A stretch of DNA of 64,000 nt from Mesobacillus sp. S13 (GTDB lineage Bacteria > Bacillota > Bacilli > Bacillales > Cytobacillaceae), in the NCBI RefSeq assembly GCF_020422885.1, contig NZ_CP084622.1, positions 1,383,001 through 1,447,000 of the forward strand. The letters run 5' to 3'. The notes under the pieces were generated by a model that made no database searches, was not told the origin of the DNA, and saw only the letters and a list, made by a program, of their open reading frames with translations. Shown here in pieces: positions 40,220 through 48,671 of this stretch; position 1 is the stretch's first letter; each line of letters begins with the position of its first letter. A program made the translations under genes and the position numbers.

Positions 40220-40789
40220 ATGCATTGGTATGAGAAACTAAATCAGTATTTCCCAATCGAGGAAATGAAATCAAAAGAGCATATGGAAACACTGCTAAAG
40301 GAAAGACCAGAGATTTACCATAAGGATGAAGGCCCAGGGCATGTTCTCATGTATGTTGAGACAGATGATTTTGTATTCATTGATTACCTTTTCGTGTCGA
40401 AGACGACTCGAGGCCAGGGACTTGGCCATAAATTAATCGAGAAGCTGAAGGAGAAGGGCAAGCCAATTATCCTCGAGGTTGAACCCGTTAATTATGAGGA
40501 TACTGATACTGAAAAACGCCTGCGTTTTTATAAGAGGGAAGGCTTTGAGCATGCTCGTACGATTGGGTATAGACGCCGGTCGCTCGCTACTAAAGAAATC
40601 AATGAGATGGAAATCCTATACTGGTCACCGGACGAAGCTTCAGAGGATTTGGTTTATGAGGCAATGAAGAAAACCTATAATATGATTCATACTTATAAAG
40701 ACGAAAAGTTTTACGGTGCATCATACCAGCCCGTTGAAGAAGTCTTGACTGTAGAAGACGAACGGGATGATTTACTACAAGATATCTAA
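40220..40789 (+). CDS. yjbC: GNAT-family acetyltransferase YjbC
   Basis: A 189-residue protein of the GNAT fold; the acetyl-CoA loop is TRGQGLGHKL near residue 67. It corresponds to B. subtilis YjbC, which lies just upstream of spx and is partly co-transcribed with it. RBS AAAGGAGA, ATG 40220. A terminator-like hairpin follows, so spx probably relies mainly on its own promoters here. Substrate unknown. Confidence 0.85.
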   Translation: MHWYEKLNQYFPIEEMKSKEHMETLLKERPEIYHKDEGPGHVLMYVETDDFVFIDYLFVSKTTRGQGLGHKLIEKLKEKGKPIILEVEPVNYEDTDTEKRLRFYKREGFEHARTIGYRRRSLATKEINEMEILYWSPDEASEDLVYEAMKKTYNMIHTYKDEKFYGASYQPVEEVLTVEDERDDLLQDI

Positions 40790-40797
40790 GACACAAG

Positions 40798-40828
40798 CGC
40801 AGCCATTGTTTCTACATGGTTGCGTTTT
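40798..40828 (+). terminator. terminator after yjbC
   Basis: CGCAGCCAT / ATGGTTGCG (one G-T pair) then TTTT. Confidence 0.7.
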
Positions 40829-40875
40829 CATTTTTGTGGAATTAATTGAGAATAAAACTTTTTTTTAAAAAGTAG

Positions 40876-40900
40876 GTTTAACCCTGATGGGGCCGGGTAA
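40876..40900 (+). promoter_or_regulatory. candidate sigma-B promoter upstream of spx
   Basis: GTTTAA, 13-base spacer, GGGTAA, against the sigma-B consensus GTTTAA-N12..14-GGGTAT. Lies in the 435-bp gap before spx, which otherwise contains no gene. Confidence 0.65.
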
Positions 40901-41006
40901 ATATAATTAAATTACTAAAATGAAAACTAGACGGACATAACTGGCTGGAATTGTACGAATATTTATATAGATTGTACGTAGAAGGTGATGAAAAATATAA
41001 TTTTCT

Positions 41007-41034
41007 TGAAACTTTTTTCTATTTCGTTCGTTAT
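41007..41034 (+). promoter_or_regulatory. candidate ECF-sigma (SigM/SigW type) promoter upstream of spx
   Basis: TGAAAC, 16-base spacer, CGTTAT, fitting TGAAAC-N16-CGTC. In B. subtilis spx has a sigma-M promoter. Confidence 0.6.
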
Positions 41035-41116
41035 ATATAGAGAAGAGTAAAAATAACCTTACATAACTACCCGGAATAATTTATCAAAAGGGATACCTTT
41101 TATTAAGTCCTTGGTG

Positions 41117-41122
41117 TATAAT
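41117..41122 (+). promoter_or_regulatory. candidate sigma-A -10 upstream of spx
   Basis: TATAAT preceded by TTGGTG without a good -35. It is the closest promoter-like element to spx, 103 bases before the ATG. Confidence 0.35.
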
Positions 41123-41224
41123 AATCAATATGAATTATAAAATTAAACTTATTATTATTTAAGAAATGAAAGTTCATTTGAAGCAAATAATAAATAAGTA
41201 AATCTAAGGGAGTGTGAATTACCA

Positions 41225-41620
41225 ATGGTCACTTTATACACTTCACCAAGTTGTACCTCTTGCAGAAAGGCCAAGTCATGGCTGGAAGAACATGAAATTT
41301 CATATACTGAAAGAAACATATTCTCAGAGCCTTTATCTATTGATGAAATAAAGGAAATTCTACGTATGACCGAAGATGGAACGGATGAGATCATTTCTAC
41401 TCGTTCTAAGACCTTCCAAAAGCTAGATGTGAACCTGGAAACAATGCCTTTACAGGAACTGTTTGAGGTGATCAAGGAAAACCCTGGCTTGCTTCGCCGT
41501 CCGATCATCATTGATGAGAAACGCCTGCAAGTTGGATACAATGAAGATGAGATCAGACGATTCCTTCCGCGCAAAGTCCGTACTTTCCAGTTACGAGAAG
41601 CTCAGCGTTTAGTAAATTAA
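41225..41620 (+). CDS. spxA: Spx, disulfide-stress transcriptional regulator
   Basis: ArsC-fold regulator that binds the RNA polymerase alpha C-terminal domain and redirects transcription under thiol stress. 131 residues, with the redox switch CTSC at residues 10-13 ([11 protein letters not shown]) and the RPII(I)[20 protein letters not shown] core of Spx. ATG 41225 follows AAGGGAGTG. Spx levels are set by ClpXP with the adaptor YjbH, whose gene is also in this window (48671). Confidence 0.96.
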   Translation: MVTLYTSPSCTSCRKAKSWLEEHEISYTERNIFSEPLSIDEIKEILRMTEDGTDEIISTRSKTFQKLDVNLETMPLQELFEVIKENPGLLRRPIIIDEKRLQVGYNEDEIRRFLPRKVRTFQLREAQRLVN

Positions 41621-41633
41621 ACATAATATTCAT

Positions 41634-41659
41634 AAGGCTCCCATCATTTGGGGGCTTTT
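41634..41659 (+). terminator. terminator after spxA
   Basis: AAGGCTCCC, 7-base loop, GGGGGCTTTT. Confidence 0.75.
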
Positions 41660-42113
41660 ATTTGTTTTATGCAAGATAATATTTTCTGCTCGCCTGAACA
41701 TGCAGGCAAATTGAAATTCAGCCATTTTTCTGCTAAAATGTAAAGAATACTTTAAATTAGTTGTGTTAAATTCCCATTGAAATTTTGGATCGTCTGCTTG
41801 TTTGGATCTAAAGGGTTGAATATCCTGTGCTTTAGTCAGTGCATTTGGCGCAATCCCCGCTGCATCTTCAACAGTAAGTCTATTCAGTCGATATCATTCA
41901 TTAGCCTTTTATAAAAATGGGTGTATATTTTGTTTCCCAAATGGCTTAATATAACATAAAATAAAAGTACAAGATTGTATATTCATTTACACAGTCCCCT
42001 TTGCAAATCAAGGTGATTCAGACTTATTTTTTAGGGGTATTGATAAAGACTAACTGCTTTTTTTGGGGGTATTTAGTCCCTTCAAATCTTTGCCTGGAAG
42101 GGAGAGAAAGCGA
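41660..42113. other. gene-free interval between spxA and mecA
   Basis: No gene with a start and ribosome site is supported. The minus strand from about 41880 down to 41640 is open for about 85 codons and reads coding-like in part (LTVEDAAGIAPNALTKAQD), but it lacks an ATG, GTG or TTG near its beginning. It could be a decayed gene or chance. No terminator or strong promoter was identified apart from AT-rich sequence before mecA. Confidence 0.4.
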
Positions 42114-42785
42114 ATGGAAATTGAGCGTATCAATGAGAATACGGTTAAGTTTTATATTTCATATATGGACATAGAGGAGCGCGGGTTTGACCGGGAAGAA
42201 ATATGGTATAACCGTGATCGCAGCGAAGAACTATTCTGGGAAATGATGGATGAAGTCCATGCCGAGGAAGAGTTTGCCGTTGAAGGTCCTTTATGGATTC
42301 AAGTTCAGGCCCTGGAAAAAGGTCTGGAGGTACTGGTGACAAAGGCACAGCTTTCTAAGGATGGTCCCAAGTTTGAACTGCCGCTTCCAAATGACAAGCT
42401 AAAGGATTTGCCTGTTGATGAACGAATTGAGGAATTGCTTGACCATCAATTCAATCCAAAAGGAATTGAGGATGATGATACAGCATTCGATGACGATTTA
42501 GAATTCCTTCTTTATTTCAAGGATTTCGAAGATGTTATCGCCCTTTCAAAAAGGCCGGGAATTGACAGTGTAAAAACCAGCTTGTACAGCTATGAAGATA
42601 AGTATTATTTGTACATTGAATTTCCTGAGCAGGATTTTGATGATGAAGAGGAAATTGATAATATACTAAGTGTCCTTCTAGAGTACGGTCAGGAATCGAC
42701 AGTTACGGTTCACCGTTTAGATGAATACGGTAACAAGATTATCGGAGAAGATGTATTTAGTGTAATACGAAAACATTTTTCATGA
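42114..42785 (+). CDS. mecA: MecA adaptor protein
   Basis: Adaptor that brings ComK and other substrates to ClpC-ClpP. 223 residues; the N-terminal substrate-binding domain begins MEIERINENTVKFYISYMDIE and, after an acidic linker, the C-terminal ClpC-binding domain has EFLLYFKDFEDVIAL and SLYSYEDKYYLYIEF, both family hallmarks. ATG 42114 is preferred (GGGAGAGAAAGCG upstream) over the longer frame from 42063. Monocistronic with its own terminator, as in B. subtilis after spx. Confidence 0.95.
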   Translation: MEIERINENTVKFYISYMDIEERGFDREEIWYNRDRSEELFWEMMDEVHAEEEFAVEGPLWIQVQALEKGLEVLVTKAQLSKDGPKFELPLPNDKLKDLPVDERIEELLDHQFNPKGIEDDDTAFDDDLEFLLYFKDFEDVIALSKRPGIDSVKTSLYSYEDKYYLYIEFPEQDFDDEEEIDNILSVLLEYGQESTVTVHRLDEYGNKIIGEDVFSVIRKHFS

Positions 42786-42791
42786 GAGCAG

Positions 42792-42820
42792 GCCGATTTC
42801 AGAAATGGAATCGGCTTTTT
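42792..42820 (+). terminator. terminator after mecA
   Basis: GCCGATT / AATCGGC, 10-base loop, TTTTTT. Confidence 0.85.
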
Positions 42821-42931
42821 TGATATAATTTTTTATGTATGAATCCCTTTACTTAATAGAAACGTATATATATCTATAGCTCCTAACCTTCGTTACGGGA
42901 AAAATCCAGAGAGAGAAAACAGGTGGTAACA

Positions 42932-44443
42932 ATGAAGAACACTGTGCGGATCTTAACGTTTTTATTTATACTTGCCGGCATCTATTATTTGTTTTATGAA
43001 AAGCTTGATACGGTTTATCTTGGATACATCAGTATTTTTATGTCACTCACCGTGATTTTTATCAGCTTTGTTATATTCCTTGAGAATCGACATCCAGCCC
43101 AGACACTGACCTGGATTGTCGTTCTTGGCGGTTTTCCGGTCGTTGGTTTTATTTTTTATTTATTATTCGGCAGGAATCATCGGAAGGAAAAAATGTTTCG
43201 CCGCAAATACTTTCTTGATAAACAAGCTTTTTCGAGGATAGAAGGGGACAGTGAGAGAGCAAACAAAGCAAGGATGCTGGATATGGAGGAAGACCATCGC
43301 CGGTTATTCAATCTTGCCCAAAAGCTGGGTAACAGCCCTATCTCATTTGCAACTTCGACACAAGTCCTAACCAATGGTGATGAGACCTTTAGCCATATCC
43401 TTGAAGAACTGAAAAAGGCAACCCACCATATTCACATGGAATATTACATTGTCCGCGATGATGAGATTGGGGAAGAAATTAAGGAGGTTTTGATCAGTAA
43501 ATCAAGAAAAGGAGTAAAGGTCCGGTTTCTTTACGATTCTGTTGGATCCTGGAAGCTTTCAAAAAAGTATATTGCTGACTTGAGTGAAGCGGGGGTAGAA
43601 GTGGTTGAATTTGGACCTGTCCGCCTGCCGTTCCTTAACAGTAAATTCAACTTCAGGAATCATAGGAAGATCATCGTCATAGATGGGACGGTCGGTTTTG
43701 TGGGAGGCCTGAATATCGGTGATGAGTACCTTGGCAGGGACGAGGGATTCGGGTTTTGGAGAGATACTCATTTAATGGCCAAAGGAGAAGCGGTGCGGAG
43801 CCTCCAGTTGATTTTCCTTCAAGATTGGTATTACATGACGAATAATAGCTTTTTGACATCGGATTATCTATCTCCATCATTGCAGGCGAACACTCATGGC
43901 GGGGTACAAATGATTGCTGGGGGACCGGATAATGAATGGAGTGTCATCAAAAATATCTTCTTTTCAATGATTTCCTCTGCCGATAAGTCTGTTTGGATCG
44001 CCTCACCATACTTCATCCCTGATGAAGACATTTTCAGTGCGATTAAAGTTGCCGCTCTCAGTGGCCTGGATGTCAGGCTATTAGTGCCGAAGCGACCAGA
44101 TAAAAAAATCGTGTTCTTCGCATCGAGGTCGTACTTTCCAGAACTCCTCGGAGCTGGGGTGAAAATATATGAATATGAAAAAGGCTTCATGCACAGCAAA
44201 ATCGTCATTGTTGACGGAGAGCTCGCTTCCATCGGAACTTCGAACATGGATATGAGAAGCTTCCATTTGAATTTCGAAGTCAATGCCTTTCTGTACAAAA
44301 CGAGCAGCACGGTGAAGCTTGTAAAAGAATTTGAAAATGACATTCTCGATTCATCAGAGATTGTCATTGATGACTTCAATAAACGCCATATCGGCTACAG
44401 GCTTCTGGAATCGACATCTCGGCTACTGTCGCCAATGCTTTAA
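42932..44443 (+). CDS. cls: cardiolipin synthase
   Basis: Membrane phospholipase-D-family enzyme that condenses two phosphatidylglycerols into cardiolipin. 503 residues: two N-terminal helices, then two HKD motifs, HRKIIVID near 243 (FRNHRKIIVIDG, GGLNIGDEY) and HSKIVIVD near 420 (FMHSKIVIVDG, GTSNMDMRS). ATG 42932 lies 5 bases after AGGTGG; an in-frame GTG three codons earlier is possible. Not part of the B. subtilis gene order between mecA and coiA, so inserted or lost there. Confidence 0.93.
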   Translation: MKNTVRILTFLFILAGIYYLFYEKLDTVYLGYISIFMSLTVIFISFVIFLENRHPAQTLTWIVVLGGFPVVGFIFYLLFGRNHRKEKMFRRKYFLDKQAFSRIEGDSERANKARMLDMEEDHRRLFNLAQKLGNSPISFATSTQVLTNGDETFSHILEELKKATHHIHMEYYIVRDDEIGEEIKEVLISKSRKGVKVRFLYDSVGSWKLSKKYIADLSEAGVEVVEFGPVRLPFLNSKFNFRNHRKIIVIDGTVGFVGGLNIGDEYLGRDEGFGFWRDTHLMAKGEAVRSLQLIFLQDWYYMTNNSFLTSDYLSPSLQANTHGGVQMIAGGPDNEWSVIKNIFFSMISSADKSVWIASPYFIPDEDIFSAIKVAALSGLDVRLLVPKRPDKKIVFFASRSYFPELLGAGVKIYEYEKGFMHSKIVIVDGELASIGTSNMDMRSFHLNFEVNAFLYKTSSTVKLVKEFENDILDSSEIVIDDFNKRHIGYRLLESTSRLLSPML

Positions 44444-44466
44444 ACCTGGATCAAGTATCCGGGTTT
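44442..44466 (+). terminator. terminator after cls
   Basis: AAACCTGGAT / ATCCGGGTTT around CAAGT; starts within the stop codon. Confidence 0.85.
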
Positions 44467-44528
44467 TCTTTTTTGTATAGGAAATTATAAAAGTATTTTT
44501 GAGTGGATAACTACATGTGGGTGTCTTG

Positions 44529-44546
44529 ATCCAGCTCCAGCGCTTT
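44529..44546 (+). repeat. fragment of the dispersed repeat
   Basis: ATCCAGCTCCAGCGCTTTT joins the left end of the repeat (CCAGCTCCAGCGC) directly to its right-end GCTTTT, as if the centre had been deleted. Compare 5331 and 19552. Confidence 0.55.
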
Positions 44547-44641
44547 TTGTTCTTTGTGAACGTTTTATAAATCTTTTTATAGTAAAAAGGTTTTACCTCG
44601 GCTGCCTCGAATATTTTACAGTGGAAGGAGGCGCAAAGAAT

Positions 44642-45850
44642 GTGCTAGTAGCAAATAAGAGCAATGGTGATCGATTATCCCTGGGTGAAAAGTGGCAAAA
44701 AAGTGATTTAATAGGCATTCGGTCAAGCGAGAAGTTTCACTGTCCGGAGTGCGGTGAAGAAGTGGTCATGAAGTTAGGAAGCAAGAAGAGTTGGCATTTT
44801 TCACATTTGGCAGGTGGCAGCTGCGAATATGAGTATGATCGAGAATCTGAATATCATCGATCGGGCAAGCTGTCTCTTTATAACTGGCTAAAGAAACAAG
44901 GAATCAATGCAGTATTAGAGAGTTATGATCCATTAATGAAGCAAAAACCGGACATTGCCTTTGAATTCCAAAATCAAAAATATGCAATTGAATTCCAATG
45001 TTCAGTCATACCTGCCGAGATATTTGAAAAGAGGACAAAAACGTATTTCGGTCATGGGGTAATCCCGATTTGGATTGCTGCCGAGACCCTGATTAAACGG
45101 AAGACGAAGAATGTTGTAGGATTGAATAACTTCCTCTACCTCTTCTTTCGTCTGCATCGGCACAATTGGAATATCCCTGCTTTTTGCCCGATTTCAGAAC
45201 AATTCATCAACCTTCATGGAGCTATTCCAATTTCCTCAAGAAAAACCATCACTAATCTTGAAGTGAAGTCTCTTAATCAATCTTCCATTCAGCACCTCAT
45301 TAGTCCCGCTGCAGAAAGGTTTGCATTTATGAAAGCCTGGCAAACAGAGAATCGAAAGTTGAAATCACAGTATCTTCAATCGCCTGGAGCAAGGAAAAAC
45401 CGATTTCTAGTAGAGTTGTACCGTAACCGTCTGAGCCTTCTCTCTCTTCCTCCAGTTTTCGGTCTTCCAGTACACTCAAGCCCCTATATTGAAACCCCAT
45501 CCTTCATCTGGCAAACCTATCTCTACCTTGATGTTTTTCGTTATTTTAAAACTGGAGATATCATCTATTATTCGAGGATTCGTGAGGCTTTTGCCAACCG
45601 GGTTAAAAAGGGCGATATCAAGCTCAGGCAGCTCCCAGTTGCACGCCAAAGAGATGCCTGGCACACCCTTGCTGAATATGTTTTTCTTTTAACCAAACTA
45701 TCGTATCTGGATAAGCTTGACTCTGGTACCGTGAGGGTAGTAAAGGATATTGTGATGGCCGCCTCAATCGAAGACCAACTGAAGGCTGAAGCAGAATTTT
45801 TTGCTGAACATCAAAATAAAATTGGCCATTTGATTTTTAACTTAACATGA
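44642..45850 (+). CDS. coiA: competence protein CoiA
   Basis: Cytoplasmic protein needed for efficient recombination of incoming DNA in competent cells. 402 residues: an N-terminal zinc-ribbon-like part (CPECGEEVVM near 34-37 and SHLAGGSC), then a nuclease-like core where KPDIAF and YAIEFQCS supply the D and E-x-Q of a PD-(D/E)xK-type fold. GTG 44642 is chosen (LVANKSNGDRLSL, like other CoiA starts); GGAAGGAGG is 10 bases upstream. Precedes pepF, as in B. subtilis (yjbF-yjbG). Confidence 0.9.
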   Translation: MLVANKSNGDRLSLGEKWQKSDLIGIRSSEKFHCPECGEEVVMKLGSKKSWHFSHLAGGSCEYEYDRESEYHRSGKLSLYNWLKKQGINAVLESYDPLMKQKPDIAFEFQNQKYAIEFQCSVIPAEIFEKRTKTYFGHGVIPIWIAAETLIKRKTKNVVGLNNFLYLFFRLHRHNWNIPAFCPISEQFINLHGAIPISSRKTITNLEVKSLNQSSIQHLISPAAERFAFMKAWQTENRKLKSQYLQSPGARKNRFLVELYRNRLSLLSLPPVFGLPVHSSPYIETPSFIWQTYLYLDVFRYFKTGDIIYYSRIREAFANRVKKGDIKLRQLPVARQRDAWHTLAEYVFLLTKLSYLDKLDSGTVRVVKDIVMAASIEDQLKAEAEFFAEHQNKIGHLIFNLT

Positions 45851-45901
45851 AAATGGGAAAGGAGGCGTAAAATAAGGAAGTTAAGAATGAGAATGTAAAT
45901 A

Positions 45902-45981
45902 CGAAAAAACTTTTCTGGTTCTTAAAATTAATGAAGGAATTAAGAATCCGTTAGCGAATATGTTACTAGAAAAGTTTTTCG
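45902..45981 (+). promoter_or_regulatory. structured leader upstream of pepF
   Basis: CGAAAAAACTTTTCT (45902-45916) pairs with AGAAAAGTTTTTCG (45968-45981), with a one-base bulge. Inside, GGTTCTTAA pairs with TTAAGAATCC (45940-45949), making a nested hairpin. The pepF ribosome site lies 18 bases later. Could be a regulatory RNA fold or a degenerate terminator of coiA. Confidence 0.5.
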
Positions 45982-46011
45982 AATTCCGAAATTGTTGTAA
46001 GGAGGATCCAT

Positions 46012-47829
46012 ATGTCAAATGAATCTGCAGTAAAGAAATTGCCAGTAAGAGACGAGGTTTCCACAGAGAATACGTGGAGACTTGAGGATATTTTTGCAGT
46101 TGATGAGCAATGGGAACAAGAATTCAATGAAGTGAAGGGCTTGATTCCTTCTGTCCAGGAGTATCAGGGCAAGCTAGGCGATAGCGCGGAACAACTATAT
46201 AATGCACTACAGTTGCAGGATAAAATGCTTGAGCGTCTCGGAAGACTTTATACATACGCGCATATGCGCTATGACCAGGACACAACCAATTCCTTTTACC
46301 AAGGGATGGATGACCGTATCAAGAATCTTTATTCTCAAGCAGCAAGCGCGCTTGCCTTCATCGTACCAGAAATTCTTGCTGTGGATGAAGAGAAGATCAA
46401 GGGCTTTCTGAATGAAAAAGAAGAATTGAAGCTTTATGAGCATGCATTGGAGGAAATCAACCTTCAGCGCCCTCATATTCTTTCCGCTGAAGAGGAAGCA
46501 CTTCTGGCTCAGGCTTCCGAGGTGATGAGCTCACCTTCAAATACATTTGGAATGCTGAACAATGCCGATCTCGAATTTCCTTCCATTAAGGATGAGAACG
46601 GAGAAGATGTGGAAATCACGCACGGCCGTTTCATCAGGTTCCTGGAAAGCGAAGATCGCAGGGTTCGTGAGGATGCTTTCAAAGCTGTGTATAAAACATA
46701 TGGCAGCTTTAAGAATACTTTTGCCAGCACATTGAGCGGCAATATCAAAAAGGATAACTTCAATGCAAGGATCCGCAAATATGACTCTGCGAGACATGCT
46801 GCGCTTGCTGCGAACAATATCCCTGAAAGTGTCTATGAAAACCTTGTGAATACGGTGAATGACAATCTGCATCTCCTTCACAGATATGTTAAGCTTCGCA
46901 GGAAGGTATTAGGCCTCGAGAAGCTTCATATGTATGATCTGTACACACCGCTTGTCAAGGATGTGAAGATGGAGATTCCTTATGGAGAAGCAAAGGAATA
47001 TGTCCTAAAAGGTTTAGCGCCTCTTGGCGATGAATATAACAACATCCTTCAAGAAGGATTCGAAAACCGCTGGGTGGATGTGTATGAGAACAAAGGGAAG
47101 CGCAGCGGAGCCTATTCATCAGGAGCTTATGGCACAAATCCATATATTTTGATGAACTGGCAGGACAATGTAAATAATTTGTTTACGCTGGCGCATGAAT
47201 TCGGACATTCCGTACACAGCTACTACACAAGAAAATCCCAGCCGTATCCTTACGGCAACTACTCAATTTTCGTTGCTGAAGTGGCTTCAACTTGCAACGA
47301 AGCATTATTGAATGACTATATGCTAAAAACCATCGATGATGAGCAGAAGCGTCTGTATCTATTGAATCATTACCTCGAAGGCTTCCGTGGAACAGTATTC
47401 AGACAGACGATGTTTGCTGAATTTGAACATATGATCCACCAAAAAGCCCAGAATAACGAGGCATTGACAGCTGATTCACTGACAAAGGACTACTACGAAC
47501 TAAACAAAAAGTATTTTGGTGAAGAGGATATCATGATTGATGAAGAAATCGGTCTTGAATGGTCAAGAATCCCACACTTCTACTACAATTACTATGTTTA
47601 CCAGTATGCGACTGGCTTCAGTGCAGCAACGGCGCTCAGCAAACAGATCCTTGAAGAAGGCCAGCCGGCTGTTGACCGCTATATTGACTTCCTGAAATCA
47701 GGCAGCTCAGATTATCCGATCGAAGTATTGAAAAAGGCAGGCGTCGATATGACAAGTGCAAAACCAATACAGGAAGCATTGAAGGTCTTTGAAGAAAAGT
47801 TAAACGAAATGGAAGCATTGCTTTCATAA
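46012..47829 (+). CDS. pepF: oligoendopeptidase F
   Basis: Cytosolic M3-family zinc metallopeptidase that cleaves imported peptides; B. subtilis PepF also degrades Phr peptides. 605 residues; the zinc site HEFGH is near 397 (LFTLAHEFGHSVHSYY), with FVAEVASTCNE 24 residues later giving the third ligand Glu. ATG 46012 follows AAGGAGG. The product is the natural partner of the three peptide importers in this window. Confidence 0.96.
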   Translation: MSNESAVKKLPVRDEVSTENTWRLEDIFAVDEQWEQEFNEVKGLIPSVQEYQGKLGDSAEQLYNALQLQDKMLERLGRLYTYAHMRYDQDTTNSFYQGMDDRIKNLYSQAASALAFIVPEILAVDEEKIKGFLNEKEELKLYEHALEEINLQRPHILSAEEEALLAQASEVMSSPSNTFGMLNNADLEFPSIKDENGEDVEITHGRFIRFLESEDRRVREDAFKAVYKTYGSFKNTFASTLSGNIKKDNFNARIRKYDSARHAALAANNIPESVYENLVNTVNDNLHLLHRYVKLRRKVLGLEKLHMYDLYTPLVKDVKMEIPYGEAKEYVLKGLAPLGDEYNNILQEGFENRWVDVYENKGKRSGAYSSGAYGTNPYILMNWQDNVNNLFTLAHEFGHSVHSYYTRKSQPYPYGNYSIFVAEVASTCNEALLNDYMLKTIDDEQKRLYLLNHYLEGFRGTVFRQTMFAEFEHMIHQKAQNNEALTADSLTKDYYELNKKYFGEEDIMIDEEIGLEWSRIPHFYYNYYVYQYATGFSAATALSKQILEEGQPAVDRYIDFLKSGSSDYPIEVLKKAGVDMTSAKPIQEALKVFEEKLNEMEALLS

Positions 47830-47835
47830 ATAATG

Positions 47836-47870
47836 AAACCGGCCGCTCAGTTTATCGCGGCCGGTTTTTT
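47836..47870 (+). terminator. terminator after pepF
   Basis: AAACCGGCCGC / GCGGCCGGTTT, 10-base loop, T6. Confidence 0.9.
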
Positions 47871-47929
47871 TGATAAGGTCGAATTAAATATCCTGATGCG
47901 ATTAGCTCGTAGATCTTGAAGGCAGATAG

Positions 47930-48103
47930 TTAAAAACCTTTGAACTTTTTACGGTTATTTAAATATATCAGTAAAATAAATAAAGACAGAAACAAGATAG
48001 GGGAAGTTAGATAAATGGGTAAGAGATGCATTAATCCAAGTATATGAAGAACAAATGAAAAAAGTATGAACAGAGCCATAAAAGAAAGTCCTAGTTTATC
48101 CAA
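47930..48103 (-). CDS. small hydrophobic protein
   Basis: A 57-residue protein made almost wholly of two membrane helices (GLSFMALFILFSFVLHILGL; LTSPILFLSLFILLIYL) with a basic C-terminus. No family recognised; B. subtilis has a small gene, yizD, at this position, but homology was not established. TTG 48103 is preferred, eight bases after CGGAG; the in-frame GTG at 48112 overlaps that site. Confidence 0.55.
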   Translation of the reverse strand: MDKLGLSFMALFILFSFVLHILGLMHLLPIYLTSPILFLSLFILLIYLNNRKKFKGF

Positions 48104-48169
48104 TTTAATCACTCCGAATCACTTTATATTTCATTTATATGCTTACCTTCGGGCATTCATGAACTGTAT

Positions 48170-48196
48170 TTGACAATATTGTGAAATAACACACAA
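48170..48196 (+). promoter_or_regulatory. TTGACA -35 and Rex-like palindrome
   Basis: TTGACA at 48170-48175 is followed by TTGTGAAATAACACACAA at 48179-48196, which matches 12 of 14 fixed positions of the Rex box TTGTGAA-N4-TTCACAA. A convincing -10 was not found at normal spacing. The site lies between the divergent small hydrophobic gene and the 30-codon ORF. Confidence 0.5.
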
Positions 48197-48221
48197 GGAT
48201 ATTGTGATAAGGAGCAGGGAT

Positions 48222-48314
48222 ATGATATATTTATGGCGTGAAGTTGATCACAAGCAAACATTTACCCCTTTGTTTGACCGTGAAAAATTTCTCCCATCCC
48301 CTTTGTTCGTATAA
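48222..48314 (+). CDS. candidate 30-residue small protein
   Basis: An ORF below the usual length cut-off: 30 codons from ATG 48222, beginning MIYLWREVDHK and ending SPLFV. AAGGAG ends seven bases before the ATG and a strong terminator begins 11 bases after the stop, so a short transcript is well framed. No family is recognised. It could equally be a small RNA with an incidental frame. Confidence 0.45.
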   Translation: MIYLWREVDHKQTFTPLFDREKFLPSPLFV

Positions 48315-48324
48315 AATAGAGAAG

Positions 48325-48359
48325 AGGCCTTGCAGTTGGAGAGCTGCAAGGCCTTTTTC
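48325..48359 (+). terminator. orphan terminator after the 30-codon ORF
   Basis: AGGCCTTGCAG / CTGCAAGGCCT, 8-base loop, TTTTT. No other plus-strand gene lies between it and pepF's own terminator, so it must serve the small transcript. Confidence 0.85.
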
Positions 48360-48461
48360 TGTGCAAATCCTGTGAATCTAGGTAAAGGGGGAAATATATA
48401 TACACCAATTTGGAGCCGTACATCCGCGTTTTGTTGTATAACCGTTCACTACTTACAACAT

Positions 48462-48572
48462 ATCAGCGGATTTTTAAATATATCGACCACATTACGAATT
48501 ATATCAGCGGATTTTTGAATATATCGACCACATTACGAATTATATCAGCGGATTTATAAATATATCGACCAC
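48462..48572. repeat. tandem array 4: three units of 41 bp
   Basis: ATCAGCGG recurs at 48462, 48503 and 48544, exactly 41 bp apart, with TATATCGACCAC in each unit. Unlike the 52-bp arrays the units show no clear internal inverted repeat; TATATC occurs twice per unit as a direct repeat. Sits between the small-ORF terminator and the yjbH terminator. Confidence 0.85.
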
Positions 48573-48645
48573 ATTCCAGATTAATCGACCCAACCATCTT
48601 TCCTTGAGCAATTCCCAAACAAAAGGAAAGCCTATACAAGCTTAA

Positions 48646-48671
48646 TTAAAAAAACCGTGCAAATGCACGGT
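48646..48671 (-). terminator. terminator after yjbH
   Basis: Minus strand: ACCGTGC / GCACGGT, short loop, T run; overlaps the stop codon. Confidence 0.85.
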
